58,165 nucleotides of DNA, from positions 1 to 58,165 of the forward strand of contig NZ_QFNM01000017.1 of assembly GCF_003248455.1 (NCBI RefSeq), written 5' to 3'. Below the pieces are notes generated by a model that was given only the letters and a program-made list of their open reading frames with translations, was not told where the DNA came from and ran no database searches. The stretch comes from Brevundimonas sp. (GTDB taxonomy: Bacteria > Pseudomonadota > Alphaproteobacteria > Caulobacterales > Caulobacteraceae). Positions 51,032-58,165 of this stretch are shown in pieces; the stretch's first letter is position 1; every line of letters starts with the position of its first letter. The position numbers and the translations under genes are program-made.

Positions 51032-51553
51032 ATGATCGAAGCTGAAATGACCCTCGCCTCCGTCCCCACCTCCGCCGACCGCAGCCGCACCGTGCGCGAC
51101 TTCGCCCGTTCGGAACTGTTCGACCGCACCTTCCGCGAAGGGATGGAGCTTGTGGAGGAGACCGCCGCCTATCTGGACGGCGAGGGACGGCGCGAATCCA
51201 AGATGCTGTCGCGCGCCGCCGCCCTGGCCTATGCGGCCGAGAGCATGAAGCTGACCACGCGGCTGATGCAGATCGCCTCGTGGCTGCTGGTCCAGCGGGC
51301 CGTGCGCGAGGACGACATGACGCCCGAAACGGCGTGCGAGCCGCGTTACCGCCTGAACGACCGGCGCATAGAGAGCGAGCCCAGCCACGCCGAACTGCCG
51401 ATCGCCCTGGTGGAATATCTGGTGCGCTCCGAAAAGCTGTTCGAACGCACCCTTTATCTGGATCGCCGCATGTATCTGGACGACCGGGACCAGGCTCCGG
51501 CGAATCCCGTGCTCAGCCAGTTGGGATTGCTGGAAGCCGCCTTCCGAGGCTGA
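51032..51553 (+). CDS. rcdA: RcdA, regulator of CtrA degradation (DUF1465)
   Basis: A 173-residue three-helix protein: FARSELFDRTFREGMELVEE, then KMLSRAAALAYAAESMKLTT and RLMQIASWLLVQRAV, then ELPIALVEYLVRSEKLFERT. The tail is flexible. In Caulobacter, RcdA is an adaptor that with CpdR and PopA brings CtrA to ClpXP for destruction at the cell pole. The length and DUF1465 signature fit. Two Met codons (the first used, one five codons on) are possible starts. It follows the DUF1192 gene by 91 bp. Confidence 0.9.
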   Translation: MIEAEMTLASVPTSADRSRTVRDFARSELFDRTFREGMELVEETAAYLDGEGRRESKMLSRAAALAYAAESMKLTTRLMQIASWLLVQRAVREDDMTPETACEPRYRLNDRRIESEPSHAELPIALVEYLVRSEKLFERTLYLDRRMYLDDRDQAPANPVLSQLGLLEAAFRG

Positions 51554-51561
51554 TCCCCGGA

Positions 51562-53124
51562 CTACGGTCCGACGTCGTTGGCGTCGGACCGGCCGTCGTC
51601 GATGGGCTTGGGCAGGTTGACGCCGATGCCCAGGGCCTGGGCCAGCTTGTCGTCGCGGCCATAGCCGTCTTCGCGGAACGCCACGCGGCCCTGACCGTCC
51701 ACGAAGGCGGTCCAGTACAGCAGACGCACCGAGATTTCACGGCCGGTGGTGACGCGGGTCGTCTCGCGCGTGTCCTGAGCCGTGTCGAATTGGGCCAGTT
51801 TGGCCGGATCGGGCGACAGCAGCAGGCGCGCGAACTCCACCGCGTTCTGCACCCGCACGCAGCCGTGGCTGCGCTGGCGCATCGAAAGGTTGAACGCGGC
51901 CTTCGACGGCGTGTCGTGCAGGAAGATGGCGTAGCTGTCGCGCAGTTCGAACTTCACATAGCCCAGGGCCGAGCGGGGGCCGGCGCGCTGGATGACCATG
52001 CCGTCCTTCACATACATGTCGTTGGCGGCCAGATACCCCGGGCCCTTGGGCAGGATTTCGCGGCGCGCGATGCCGGCCGGCACATACCAGGGCGGATTGG
52101 CGACGACCGAGGCGAAGGGCTTTTCCAGGCTGGGGGTCTGGTTCTCGGCCGAGCCGACCACGACGCGATTGGAGTGAACGGGCTTGCCGTCCTTCCAATA
52201 GACCATGATGGCCGCGGCGGTGTTGACCTCGATCCGCTCGGGGGCCAGGTCACGCTTTAGCCAGCGGCGGCGCTCCAGGTTCAGGGCGATCTGGCGCGCC
52301 CGATCCTCGGCCGAGGCGGACAGCGAACGCTGCGTTCCCGCGCCGATCCGGCCGTCGGCGCCCAGGCCGTGCCGATTCTGGAAGCTTTGCACCGCGCGTT
52401 GCAGTTCGGCGCCATAGGTCAGGCCCTGCGCCTTCAGGCGCGCGCCGTCGGCGGCCGACAGGTCGCCTTCGGCCGTCAGACGGTCGATCAGGGCGGGGAT
52501 GCGGCGGTCGCTGTTTCCCGGTTCGATGGTCGCGCCTTGCGCGAACCGGGGCCAGCCGCCCTGGGCCGCCAGGCGGCGATAGCGCACATAGCCCGCCGAC
52601 AGGTTCTGATAGCCGATGTCGGTCGGCGCCAGGCCGTCGAACCAGTTGGGCAGGACGTTTCGGTTCAGGGCGTCGGTCAGGCCGCGCGGCAGGTCCACGC
52701 GGTTCTTCTGCATCTCCCACAGGTCCTCGACCGTTTCGGGCCGCACCTTGCCCTCGGCCAGGACGCGGGCGTAGGCCAGGGCCGCCGCCGTCGTGCGCAG
52801 GTCGGCGCTGGCCGGGTCGGCCGCCAGACCCACGAAGTCGAAATAATCCGCCGTCGCCAGGCCATGCCGGTCCGCGCGCGCGGCGGCGGCGTTCAGGGCG
52901 CGAACCCGCTCGGCGTTCCACACCGGCCGCCAGTTGTTCAACTCGTAAAAGGCGCGGACGTCGGCCTGCTGGGTTTCGGGCAGGCGCGAAATCTGATCGT
53001 TGAAGCTGTTGTAGAAGGCGGTCGCTTCCGGGCCGCGCTGCACGAACACCTGTTGCGCGCGCGCCGCGGAGCCGAGGGCCATGGCCGCCGTCGCGACGCC
53101 CAGACCCAGTTGCCGTCTATTCAT
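51562..53124 (-). CDS. L,D-transpeptidase (YcbB/LdtD-like)
   Basis: A 520-residue exported enzyme that makes 3-3 cross-links in peptidoglycan. A Tat-like or Sec signal (MNRRQLGLGVATAAMALGSA) is followed by a long N-terminal domain. A peptidoglycan-binding motif (FQNRHGLGADGRIGAGTQ) comes next. The YkuD catalytic domain has IFLHDTPSKAAF and SHGCVRVQNAVEFA, with the nucleophile Cys in SHGCVRV. Length and order resemble YcbB. The twin-arginine-like RRQLG may mark Tat export. It converges on rcdA. Confidence 0.93.
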   Translation of the reverse strand: MNRRQLGLGVATAAMALGSAARAQQVFVQRGPEATAFYNSFNDQISRLPETQQADVRAFYELNNWRPVWNAERVRALNAAAARADRHGLATADYFDFVGLAADPASADLRTTAAALAYARVLAEGKVRPETVEDLWEMQKNRVDLPRGLTDALNRNVLPNWFDGLAPTDIGYQNLSAGYVRYRRLAAQGGWPRFAQGATIEPGNSDRRIPALIDRLTAEGDLSAADGARLKAQGLTYGAELQRAVQSFQNRHGLGADGRIGAGTQRSLSASAEDRARQIALNLERRRWLKRDLAPERIEVNTAAAIMVYWKDGKPVHSNRVVVGSAENQTPSLEKPFASVVANPPWYVPAGIARREILPKGPGYLAANDMYVKDGMVIQRAGPRSALGYVKFELRDSYAIFLHDTPSKAAFNLSMRQRSHGCVRVQNAVEFARLLLSPDPAKLAQFDTAQDTRETTRVTTGREISVRLLYWTAFVDGQGRVAFREDGYGRDDKLAQALGIGVNLPKPIDDGRSDANDVGP

Positions 53125-53213
53125 ATCCTGTCCGCTTCTTCGATCGCTTCGGCCAGCTTGGCCGACGCCCCTGGTACCCGAACGTCCCTACATTATCGGT
53201 GTTCCGGGCAAAC

Positions 53214-53241
53214 AAAAAGCGCCGGTCTTGCGACCGACGCT
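53214..53241 (-). terminator. Terminator of rpmE
   Basis: On the minus strand AGCGTCGGTC, loop GCAA and GACCGGCGCT (one wobble) are followed by TTTT. It lies about 43 bp after the rpmE stop. Confidence 0.75.
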
Positions 53242-53284
53242 CTTCGAGACCTGTTTGCTGCAACATGTCGCAGCCGACAAGGTC

Positions 53285-53509
53285 CTACTTCTTGATGAAG
53301 CCGGCGAACTTGTTGTTGAAGCGCGAAACGCGGCCGCCGCGGTCCATCAGCTGGGCGTTGCCGCCGGTCCAGGCCGGGTGCGTCGTCGGATCGATGTCCA
53401 GGTTCAGCGTGTCGCCTTCCTTACCGTAGGTCGAACGGGTCTGGTAGGAGGTGCCGTCGGTCATCACCACGGTGATGAAGTGATAGTCGGGATGGGTATC
53501 CGCTTTCAT
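53285..53509 (-). CDS. rpmE: 50S ribosomal protein L31
   Basis: A 74-residue ribosomal protein starting MKADTHPDYHFITVVMTDGT and containing LDIDPTTHPAWTGGNAQLMD. No Cys residues are seen, so this is the zinc-free (C-) type of L31, normal for this group. It is a single gene with its own terminator. Confidence 0.95.
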   Translation of the reverse strand: MKADTHPDYHFITVVMTDGTSYQTRSTYGKEGDTLNLDIDPTTHPAWTGGNAQLMDRGGRVSRFNNKFAGFIKK

Positions 53510-53645
53510 GGTCGTCGTCCGGTCTCTGGCGCGATGACGATGCCGACCGTCGGTGCGCGTGAAATTGAGAATCCCGCCGAAAGATCCAGCGGGAAAGAGC
53601 GCGGCGTTTACACTGAGGGGCGTTCCGGGGCAAGAGGCGGGCGCC

Positions 53646-55514
53646 ATGACCGATCAGACCGCCTCCGCCCCCTCCGCCAACCGCGCTTCCGGTCTGGCCT
53701 CCGTCGAGGGACGGCCGAGCGCCGGCGCCCTGCTGGCCGACCAGATGGCCGAGGCGGGGGCCAAGCGCGCCAAGCGCCGCGACATCCGTCCGCTGGCCCG
53801 TTTGATCCCCTTCGCCATGCGGCACAAGGGCCATGCCCTGATGGCGGTCTTCTGGCTGCTCTTGTCCACCGCCGCCTCCCTGGGGCTGACCGGCCTGGCG
53901 CGCGGCGCCATCGACCACGGGTTCGAGGCGGGCGGCGCGCACCTGAACCTGTGGTTCGTCCTGCTGGGCGCCAACGCCCTTTTCCTGGGGCTGGCCACGG
54001 CCGCCCGCTACTATTTCGTCACCCGCACGGGCGAGCGCGTCATCGCCGATGTCCGCAAGGGCCTGTTCGGCCGCATCCTGACGCTGGACCCGTCCTTCTA
54101 CGCCCATATGCGCACGGGCGAGGTGCTGTCGCGGCTGACCACCGACATCGCCCTGGTCGAGACGCTGATGACCACCTCGATCTCCTATGCGCTCAGGAAC
54201 TTCCTGACCTTGATCGGCGGGGTGATCCTGTTGTTCTTCGTCAGTCCCAAGCTGACCGGATTCGTGCTTTTGATCGTGCCCTTCCTCTTGGGGCCGATCT
54301 TCATCTTCGGCCGTCGGGTCCGCAAACTGACCGTGGCGTCCCAGGATCGCTTTGCCAACGCCGTCGGCTTCGCGGGCGAAAGCGTCGACGCCATCGAGAC
54401 GGTCCAGGCCTTCGGCCGCGAGCAAAGCGCCATCGCCCGCTTCGGCGCGGCGGTCGAGGACGCCTTTTCCGCCTCGCTCACCCGGATGCAGGCCCGCGCC
54501 TGGATGACGGCCCTGATCATCGTCGTCATGTTCGGCGGCGTGACCCTGGTGCTGTGGCTGGGCGCGCAGGACGTGGTCGCCGGCGTCATGACGCCTGGCG
54601 CCCTGCTGCAATTCGTCCTGCTGTCGGTCTTCGCCGCCGGGGCCGTGGGCGCGCTGGGCGAAAGCTGGGGCGACGTGCAGAAGGCCGCCGGCGCCATGGA
54701 GCGGATCGAGGAATTGATGCGCGCCGTCCCCGGCATCGCGCCGCCCGCCCATCCGTCGATCCTGCCCCAGCCGCCGCGTGGAGAGCTGTCGATGTCCGCC
54801 GTCGGCTTCGCCTATCCGGGGCGTCCCGATCTGCCGGCCCTGAAGGGGTTCAGCCTGACCGTCCGGCCGGGCGAGACCGTGGCCCTAGTCGGCCCGTCGG
54901 GCGCGGGCAAGTCCACCGTCTTTCGTCTGTTGCTGCGGTTCTACGACCCGCAGAGCGGCATGGTCTCGGTCGATGGGGTCGACGTGCGCCAGGCCGATCC
55001 CGTCGCCGTGCGCGCGCGTTTCGCCTGGGTCTCGCAGGAGACGCCCCTGTTTTCCGGCTCGGCGCTGGAGAATATCCGTTTCGGCCGCGAGGACGCCACC
55101 CTGGAAGAGGCCCGCGCCGTGGCCGAGAAGGCTCAGGCCCTGGGCTTCATCGACGCCCTGCCGGAAGGCTTCGACACCCCGCTTGGCGAACGCGGCAAGA
55201 GCCTGTCGGGCGGCCAGCGCCAGCGTCTGGCCATCGCCCGCGCCCTGGTCCGCGACGCCCCCATCCTGCTGCTGGACGAGGCGACCAGCGCCCTGGACGC
55301 CGAAAGCGAACGCCTGGTTCAGGTCGCCCTCGACCAGGCGATGGAGGAGCGCACCACCCTGGTCATCGCCCACCGCCTGGCGACCGTGCTTCGGGCCGAC
55401 CGCATCGTCGTCATGGACGACGGCCGGGTGGTGGAGGAGGGGACGCACGACCAGCTGGTCGCCAGGGGCGGCCTCTACGCCCGCCTGGCCGAGCTGCAGT
55501 TCCGGGCGGGTTGA
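53646..55514 (+). CDS. ABC transporter, fused permease and ATPase (MsbA/LmrA type)
   Basis: A 622-residue half-transporter. A ~45-residue charged N-terminal extension precedes six membrane helices (residues ~60-340; HALMAVFWLLLSTAASLGLT, MTALIIVVMFGGVTLVLWLG). The ATPase has Walker A VGPSGAGKST, signature LSGGQRQRLA, Walker B ILLLDEATSALDAESE and switch IAHRLATVLR. It would work as a homodimer exporting lipid or hydrophobic compounds; the substrate is unknown. The ATG fits the family; the frame is open further upstream over the rpmE promoter side. Confidence 0.93.
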   Translation: MTDQTASAPSANRASGLASVEGRPSAGALLADQMAEAGAKRAKRRDIRPLARLIPFAMRHKGHALMAVFWLLLSTAASLGLTGLARGAIDHGFEAGGAHLNLWFVLLGANALFLGLATAARYYFVTRTGERVIADVRKGLFGRILTLDPSFYAHMRTGEVLSRLTTDIALVETLMTTSISYALRNFLTLIGGVILLFFVSPKLTGFVLLIVPFLLGPIFIFGRRVRKLTVASQDRFANAVGFAGESVDAIETVQAFGREQSAIARFGAAVEDAFSASLTRMQARAWMTALIIVVMFGGVTLVLWLGAQDVVAGVMTPGALLQFVLLSVFAAGAVGALGESWGDVQKAAGAMERIEELMRAVPGIAPPAHPSILPQPPRGELSMSAVGFAYPGRPDLPALKGFSLTVRPGETVALVGPSGAGKSTVFRLLLRFYDPQSGMVSVDGVDVRQADPVAVRARFAWVSQETPLFSGSALENIRFGREDATLEEARAVAEKAQALGFIDALPEGFDTPLGERGKSLSGGQRQRLAIARALVRDAPILLLDEATSALDAESERLVQVALDQAMEERTTLVIAHRLATVLRADRIVVMDDGRVVEEGTHDQLVARGGLYARLAELQFRAG

Positions 55515-55535
55515 TCGAGGCGGCCGAAAGGGGCC

Positions 55536-56564
55536 CTACAGCCCCGCCCGCGCCAATCCGGGGAAGTCGCTGAAGATGGCGTCCACGCCGGTCGCGGCCA
55601 GCGCGCGGACATAGGCCGCCATGTCGCCATGGTCCGCTAGGCCCTCGCCCCGGCGATGTTCGGCGGGCAAGAAGGCGTTTTCCGCCCGCACGGTCCAGAC
55701 CGCCACCTTCAGCCCCGCCGCATGGGCGTCGTCCACCAGGGCGCTGGCGGCGGCGCTGCGGCCCTGGGCGTCGCGCGGCAGGACCAGGGTCATTTCCGGC
55801 GCGACCCAGTCGGCGTAGGCGGCCATGGTCTTCAGCCCGTCGGGCGTGATCATTTCGGCATAGGTCAGGCCGGGCCGATCCGCCGGGCCGCCGGCGCCGG
55901 CGACCAACTGCGCCAGGGGCGCGTCGATCCGCGCGGACAGCCGCTCCAGCGGTCCGACCTCGAAACACTGGACAATGATGGGCGCGCCCGCCCCCGTCAG
56001 GCCCAGCCGCTCCAGTTCGGCGACGAAGGCGTCTTCCATCGGCAGACCGATCCCGGCGAAATAGGTCGGGTGTTTCAACTCCGGGGCCACGGCGATGGTG
56101 CGCCCTGTCCGCGCCGAGGCCGCGCGGGCGATGGCCACGACCTCGTCGAAGGTCAGGATCGGCTCCTGCCCGTCGAAGACCGCGCTTCCGGGCCGGAACA
56201 CGGGCAGCCGCTCCCTGGCCCGCAGGGTCTTCAGTTCCGCCAGGGTGAAATCCTCGGTGAACCAGCCCGTCGTCTCGACCCCGTCGACGACCTTGGTGGT
56301 CTTGCGATCCGCGAACTCCGGCCGTTCGGCAACGTCGGTCGTGCCGCCGATCTCGTTCTCGTGCCGGTCGACGAAGATCCCGTCCTTCGTCAGCACCAGA
56401 TCGGGCTCGATCACGTCCGCGCCCTGTTCGACCGCCAGCTCATAGGCCGCGCGCGTGTGCTCGGGCCGTTCGCCGGAGGCGCCGCGGTGGGCGATGATCA
56501 GGGGCTGCGACAAGGCCGGCGTTCCCGTCAGAAGGATCAGGGCGCCCAGGATGAAACGGATCAT
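55536..56564 (-). CDS. Glycerophosphodiester phosphodiesterase
   Basis: A 342-residue exported enzyme that hydrolyses glycerophosphodiesters to an alcohol and glycerol 3-phosphate. A signal peptide ends at TPALSQ. The catalytic motif is LIIAHRGASGERPEHT with His/Arg, followed by GADVIEPDLVLTKDGIFVDR then HENEIGGTTD (second catalytic His and metal ligands). A conserved APELKHPTYF follows and the end is VDAIFSDFPGLA. This is the GlpQ type. It converges on the ABC exporter gene. Confidence 0.94.
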   Translation of the reverse strand: MIRFILGALILLTGTPALSQPLIIAHRGASGERPEHTRAAYELAVEQGADVIEPDLVLTKDGIFVDRHENEIGGTTDVAERPEFADRKTTKVVDGVETTGWFTEDFTLAELKTLRARERLPVFRPGSAVFDGQEPILTFDEVVAIARAASARTGRTIAVAPELKHPTYFAGIGLPMEDAFVAELERLGLTGAGAPIIVQCFEVGPLERLSARIDAPLAQLVAGAGGPADRPGLTYAEMITPDGLKTMAAYADWVAPEMTLVLPRDAQGRSAAASALVDDAHAAGLKVAVWTVRAENAFLPAEHRRGEGLADHGDMAAYVRALAATGVDAIFSDFPGLARAGL

Positions 56565-56605
56565 CCGCCTTGAATAGGGCAGGGGCGCGACAGCCCCGTG
56601 ACGCC

Positions 56606-57412
56606 TTACGCCCCTTGCAGCACCTTGCGCAGGTGCGGATGCAGTTCGGTGTTGGACGCCAGGATCGACACGCCCGTCTTGGGATCGCCGTCCTCGTCGA
56701 TGGTGGTGACGCGCCCGCCCGCCTCGGTGACGAACAGGATGCCAGCCGCGACGTCCCAGGGCTTCAGATTGCGCTCGTAATAGGCGTCGTAGCGGCCCGC
56801 GGCGACCCAGGCGAAGTCCAGGGCGGCCGAGCCCAGGCGGCGGATGCCGGCGACGCGCTGGCCCACCGCGTGGATGTCCTTGATGGCCTGGGCGTGGCCG
56901 GACTTGCCGATGAAGGGCAGGCCGGTGGCGATCAGGCATTCCGACAGGTCGCGACGACCGGCGACGCGGATGCGCTGGTCGTTCAGATAGCAGCCCTTGC
57001 CCTTTTCGGCCCAGAACAGCTCGTTCATGACGGGGTTGTAGGTGACGCCCGCGACGATCTCGCTGGAGCCGTCGGGCGCGCGGCGCTCCAGCCCCACCGT
57101 GATGGCGAAATGGGGCATGGCGTGCATGAAGTTGGTGGTGCCGTCGATCGGATCGACGATCCAGGTGTGGGACTTGTCGGTGCCCTCGACCATGCCCCGC
57201 TCCTCGCCCAGGAAGCCGTAGCCGGGGCGGGCCTTCATCAGCAGTTCGAACAGGGTGTCCTCGGCCTTCAGGTCGGCGGCCGTGACGAAGTCGCCGGGGC
57301 CTTTCCTCGATACCTGAAGCTGCGACACCTCGCCGAAGTCGCGCAGCATCGGGCGGGCGGTCTTGCGAACCGCATCGGTCATGACTTGAAGCAGGGCGGA
57401 AGCGAGGGCCAT
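56606..57412 (-). CDS. Inositol monophosphatase family protein (SuhB-like)
   Basis: A 268-residue magnesium-dependent phosphatase. The metal site has GFLGEERGMVEG, WIVDPIDGTTNFMHAMPHFA and LKPWDVAAGILFVTEAGGR. Length and motifs fit SuhB, which in E. coli also takes part in ribosomal RNA transcription. It lies downstream of efp, separated by an inverted repeat. Confidence 0.93.
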   Translation of the reverse strand: MALASALLQVMTDAVRKTARPMLRDFGEVSQLQVSRKGPGDFVTAADLKAEDTLFELLMKARPGYGFLGEERGMVEGTDKSHTWIVDPIDGTTNFMHAMPHFAITVGLERRAPDGSSEIVAGVTYNPVMNELFWAEKGKGCYLNDQRIRVAGRRDLSECLIATGLPFIGKSGHAQAIKDIHAVGQRVAGIRRLGSAALDFAWVAAGRYDAYYERNLKPWDVAAGILFVTEAGGRVTTIDEDGDPKTGVSILASNTELHPHLRKVLQGA

Positions 57413-57503
57413 CGGCGGATCTCCTGGTCCGGCTGTCCTTCAAGGCATCGGCCCGGACAGACGGAGAAGTTCAAGGGCGACGTCTGAGCGGCGTCGGTGA
57501 GAA

Positions 57504-57566
57504 GTGTCAGTGAGCAAGGGGTGAGCGAACAGGGCGGCCTCGGCTCACCTCTTCGCTCACTGACAC
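57504..57566. repeat. Inverted repeat between efp and the inositol-phosphatase gene
   Basis: GTGTCAGTGAGC and GTGAGC on one arm face GCTCAC and GCTCACTGACAC on the other. Repeated GTGAGCGA units also lie on both sides. It could form a long hairpin after efp but has no T run. Confidence 0.6.
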
Positions 57567-57585
57567 CCCTCGCTCACCCAAACAG

Positions 57586-58152
57586 TCAGTCCGCCCGGCG
57601 GACGTATTCCCCGCTGGTCGTATCGACGACGATCTTCTCGCCGGCCGACATATAGGGCGGGATCATGATGCGCACGCCGTTGGAGGCCAGAGCGGGCTTG
57701 TAGGAGGATGAGGCGGTCTGGCCCTTCACGGTCGGCTCGGTCTCGGCGACTTCCAGCACGACCTGATCGGGCAGCTCCAGGCCGATCGGACGGTCTTCGT
57801 GCATCTCGATGACGACCTTCATGCCTTCCTGCAGATAGGGAATCCGCTCGTCGCCGACCCAGTCCTTCTGCAGTTCGATCTGCTCGTAGGTGGCGTCGTC
57901 CATGAAGACCAGGCTGTCGCCGTTGTCGAACAGATAGGAGAAGTCCTTCTGCTCCAGCGTCACGCGCTCGACCTTGTCTTCCGAACGGAAGCGTTCGTTC
58001 AGCTTGTTGCCGGTCTCGAGGTTCTTGGCCTCGACGTTGGCGAAGGCGCCGCCCTTGCCGGGCTTGACGTGGCTGGCCTTGGTGACGACCCACAGGCCGC
58101 CGTTGTGCTGCAGGACCATGCCGGGCTTGATGGTGTTGCCGTTGATCTTCAT
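57586..58152 (-). CDS. efp: Translation elongation factor P
   Basis: A 188-residue protein that relieves ribosome stalling at proline runs. It starts MKINGNTIKPGMVLQHNGGL. The tip loop KPGKGGAF carries the conserved Lys (K33) that is modified in some bacteria; no modification genes are seen here. The C-terminal OB domains have GLELPDQVVLEVAETEPTVK and TNGVRIM-like ASNGVRIMIPPYMSAGEKIV. It is near the window end and its promoter lies outside. Confidence 0.97.
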   Translation of the reverse strand: MKINGNTIKPGMVLQHNGGLWVVTKASHVKPGKGGAFANVEAKNLETGNKLNERFRSEDKVERVTLEQKDFSYLFDNGDSLVFMDDATYEQIELQKDWVGDERIPYLQEGMKVVIEMHEDRPIGLELPDQVVLEVAETEPTVKGQTASSSYKPALASNGVRIMIPPYMSAGEKIVVDTTSGEYVRRAD

Positions 58153-58165
58153 GGGGTCACATCGG

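Noticed and set aside
1..58165. CRISPR array, prophage, transposase or integrase
   Set aside because: None seen on either strand: no regularly spaced direct repeats and no phage or transposase domains among the supported genes.

Overview
The window is a GC-rich (roughly two-thirds G+C), densely coded chromosomal segment of an alphaproteobacterium. Gene content points to the family Caulobacteraceae, most likely Brevundimonas. It carries a GapR-type chromosome protein, the CtrA-degradation factor RcdA, the DUF1013 regulator TrcR, an aa3 oxidase subunit IV next to a three-part pnt transhydrogenase, and a phoR-pstCAB-phoU-phoB cluster without pstS. I see no insertion sequence, prophage, integrase or CRISPR array. 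This is core chromosome with a few lineage-specific insertions.

Layout. 0-4.5 kb: lytic transglycosylase lipoprotein, an unusual tRNA-Cys, rpmJ, a disrupted gapR, a sigma-54 activator. 4.6-10.5 kb: oligoendopeptidase F, COX subunit IV, pntA1-pntA2-(small membrane protein)-pntB, DUF1801. 10.5-15.1 kb: acyltransferase, HdeD-like protein, a small unknown protein, a WYL regulator, a putative gluzincin lipoprotein. 15.1-18.4 kb: a heme/iron TonB receptor with DUF6607 partner and a Fur-like site. 18.4-24.6 kb: a lipoprotein, ychF, a probable copper-uptake module (DUF2946, TonB receptor, PCuAC chaperone), pth and rplY. 24.7-33.8 kb: an MHYT hybrid kinase divergent from the phosphate cluster, which has a clear Pho box before pstC. 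33.8-42.6 kb: hslO, a serine-pathway fusion (phosphatase plus SerA), an autotransporter esterase, a diguanylate cyclase, purEK, COQ9. 42.7-49 kb: rpsU with an apparent CTG start, an ABC exporter pair, an M23 peptidase, two YdcH-like proteins, ubiX, trcR. 49-58.2 kb: a CVNH/beta-gamma-crystallin secreted protein, quinone oxidoreductase, DUF1192-rcdA, L,D-transpeptidase, rpmE, an ABC exporter, GDPD, suhB and efp.

Main points of interest. (1) A tRNA-Cys-like gene with an 8-nt anticodon loop and a 13-bp acceptor/T branch. (2) gapR loses its conserved end and runs out of frame into the next gene. (3) A natural fusion of a phosphoserine-phosphatase-like HAD domain to an E. coli-type SerA. (4) rpsU seems to start at CTG. 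(5) Several intergenic palindromic repeat families occur, one in three copies. (6) A small membrane protein sits inside the pnt operon. (7) There are two TonB-receptor modules with poorly characterised partners. All functional calls are by recognition of motifs and family resemblance; no database search was possible.
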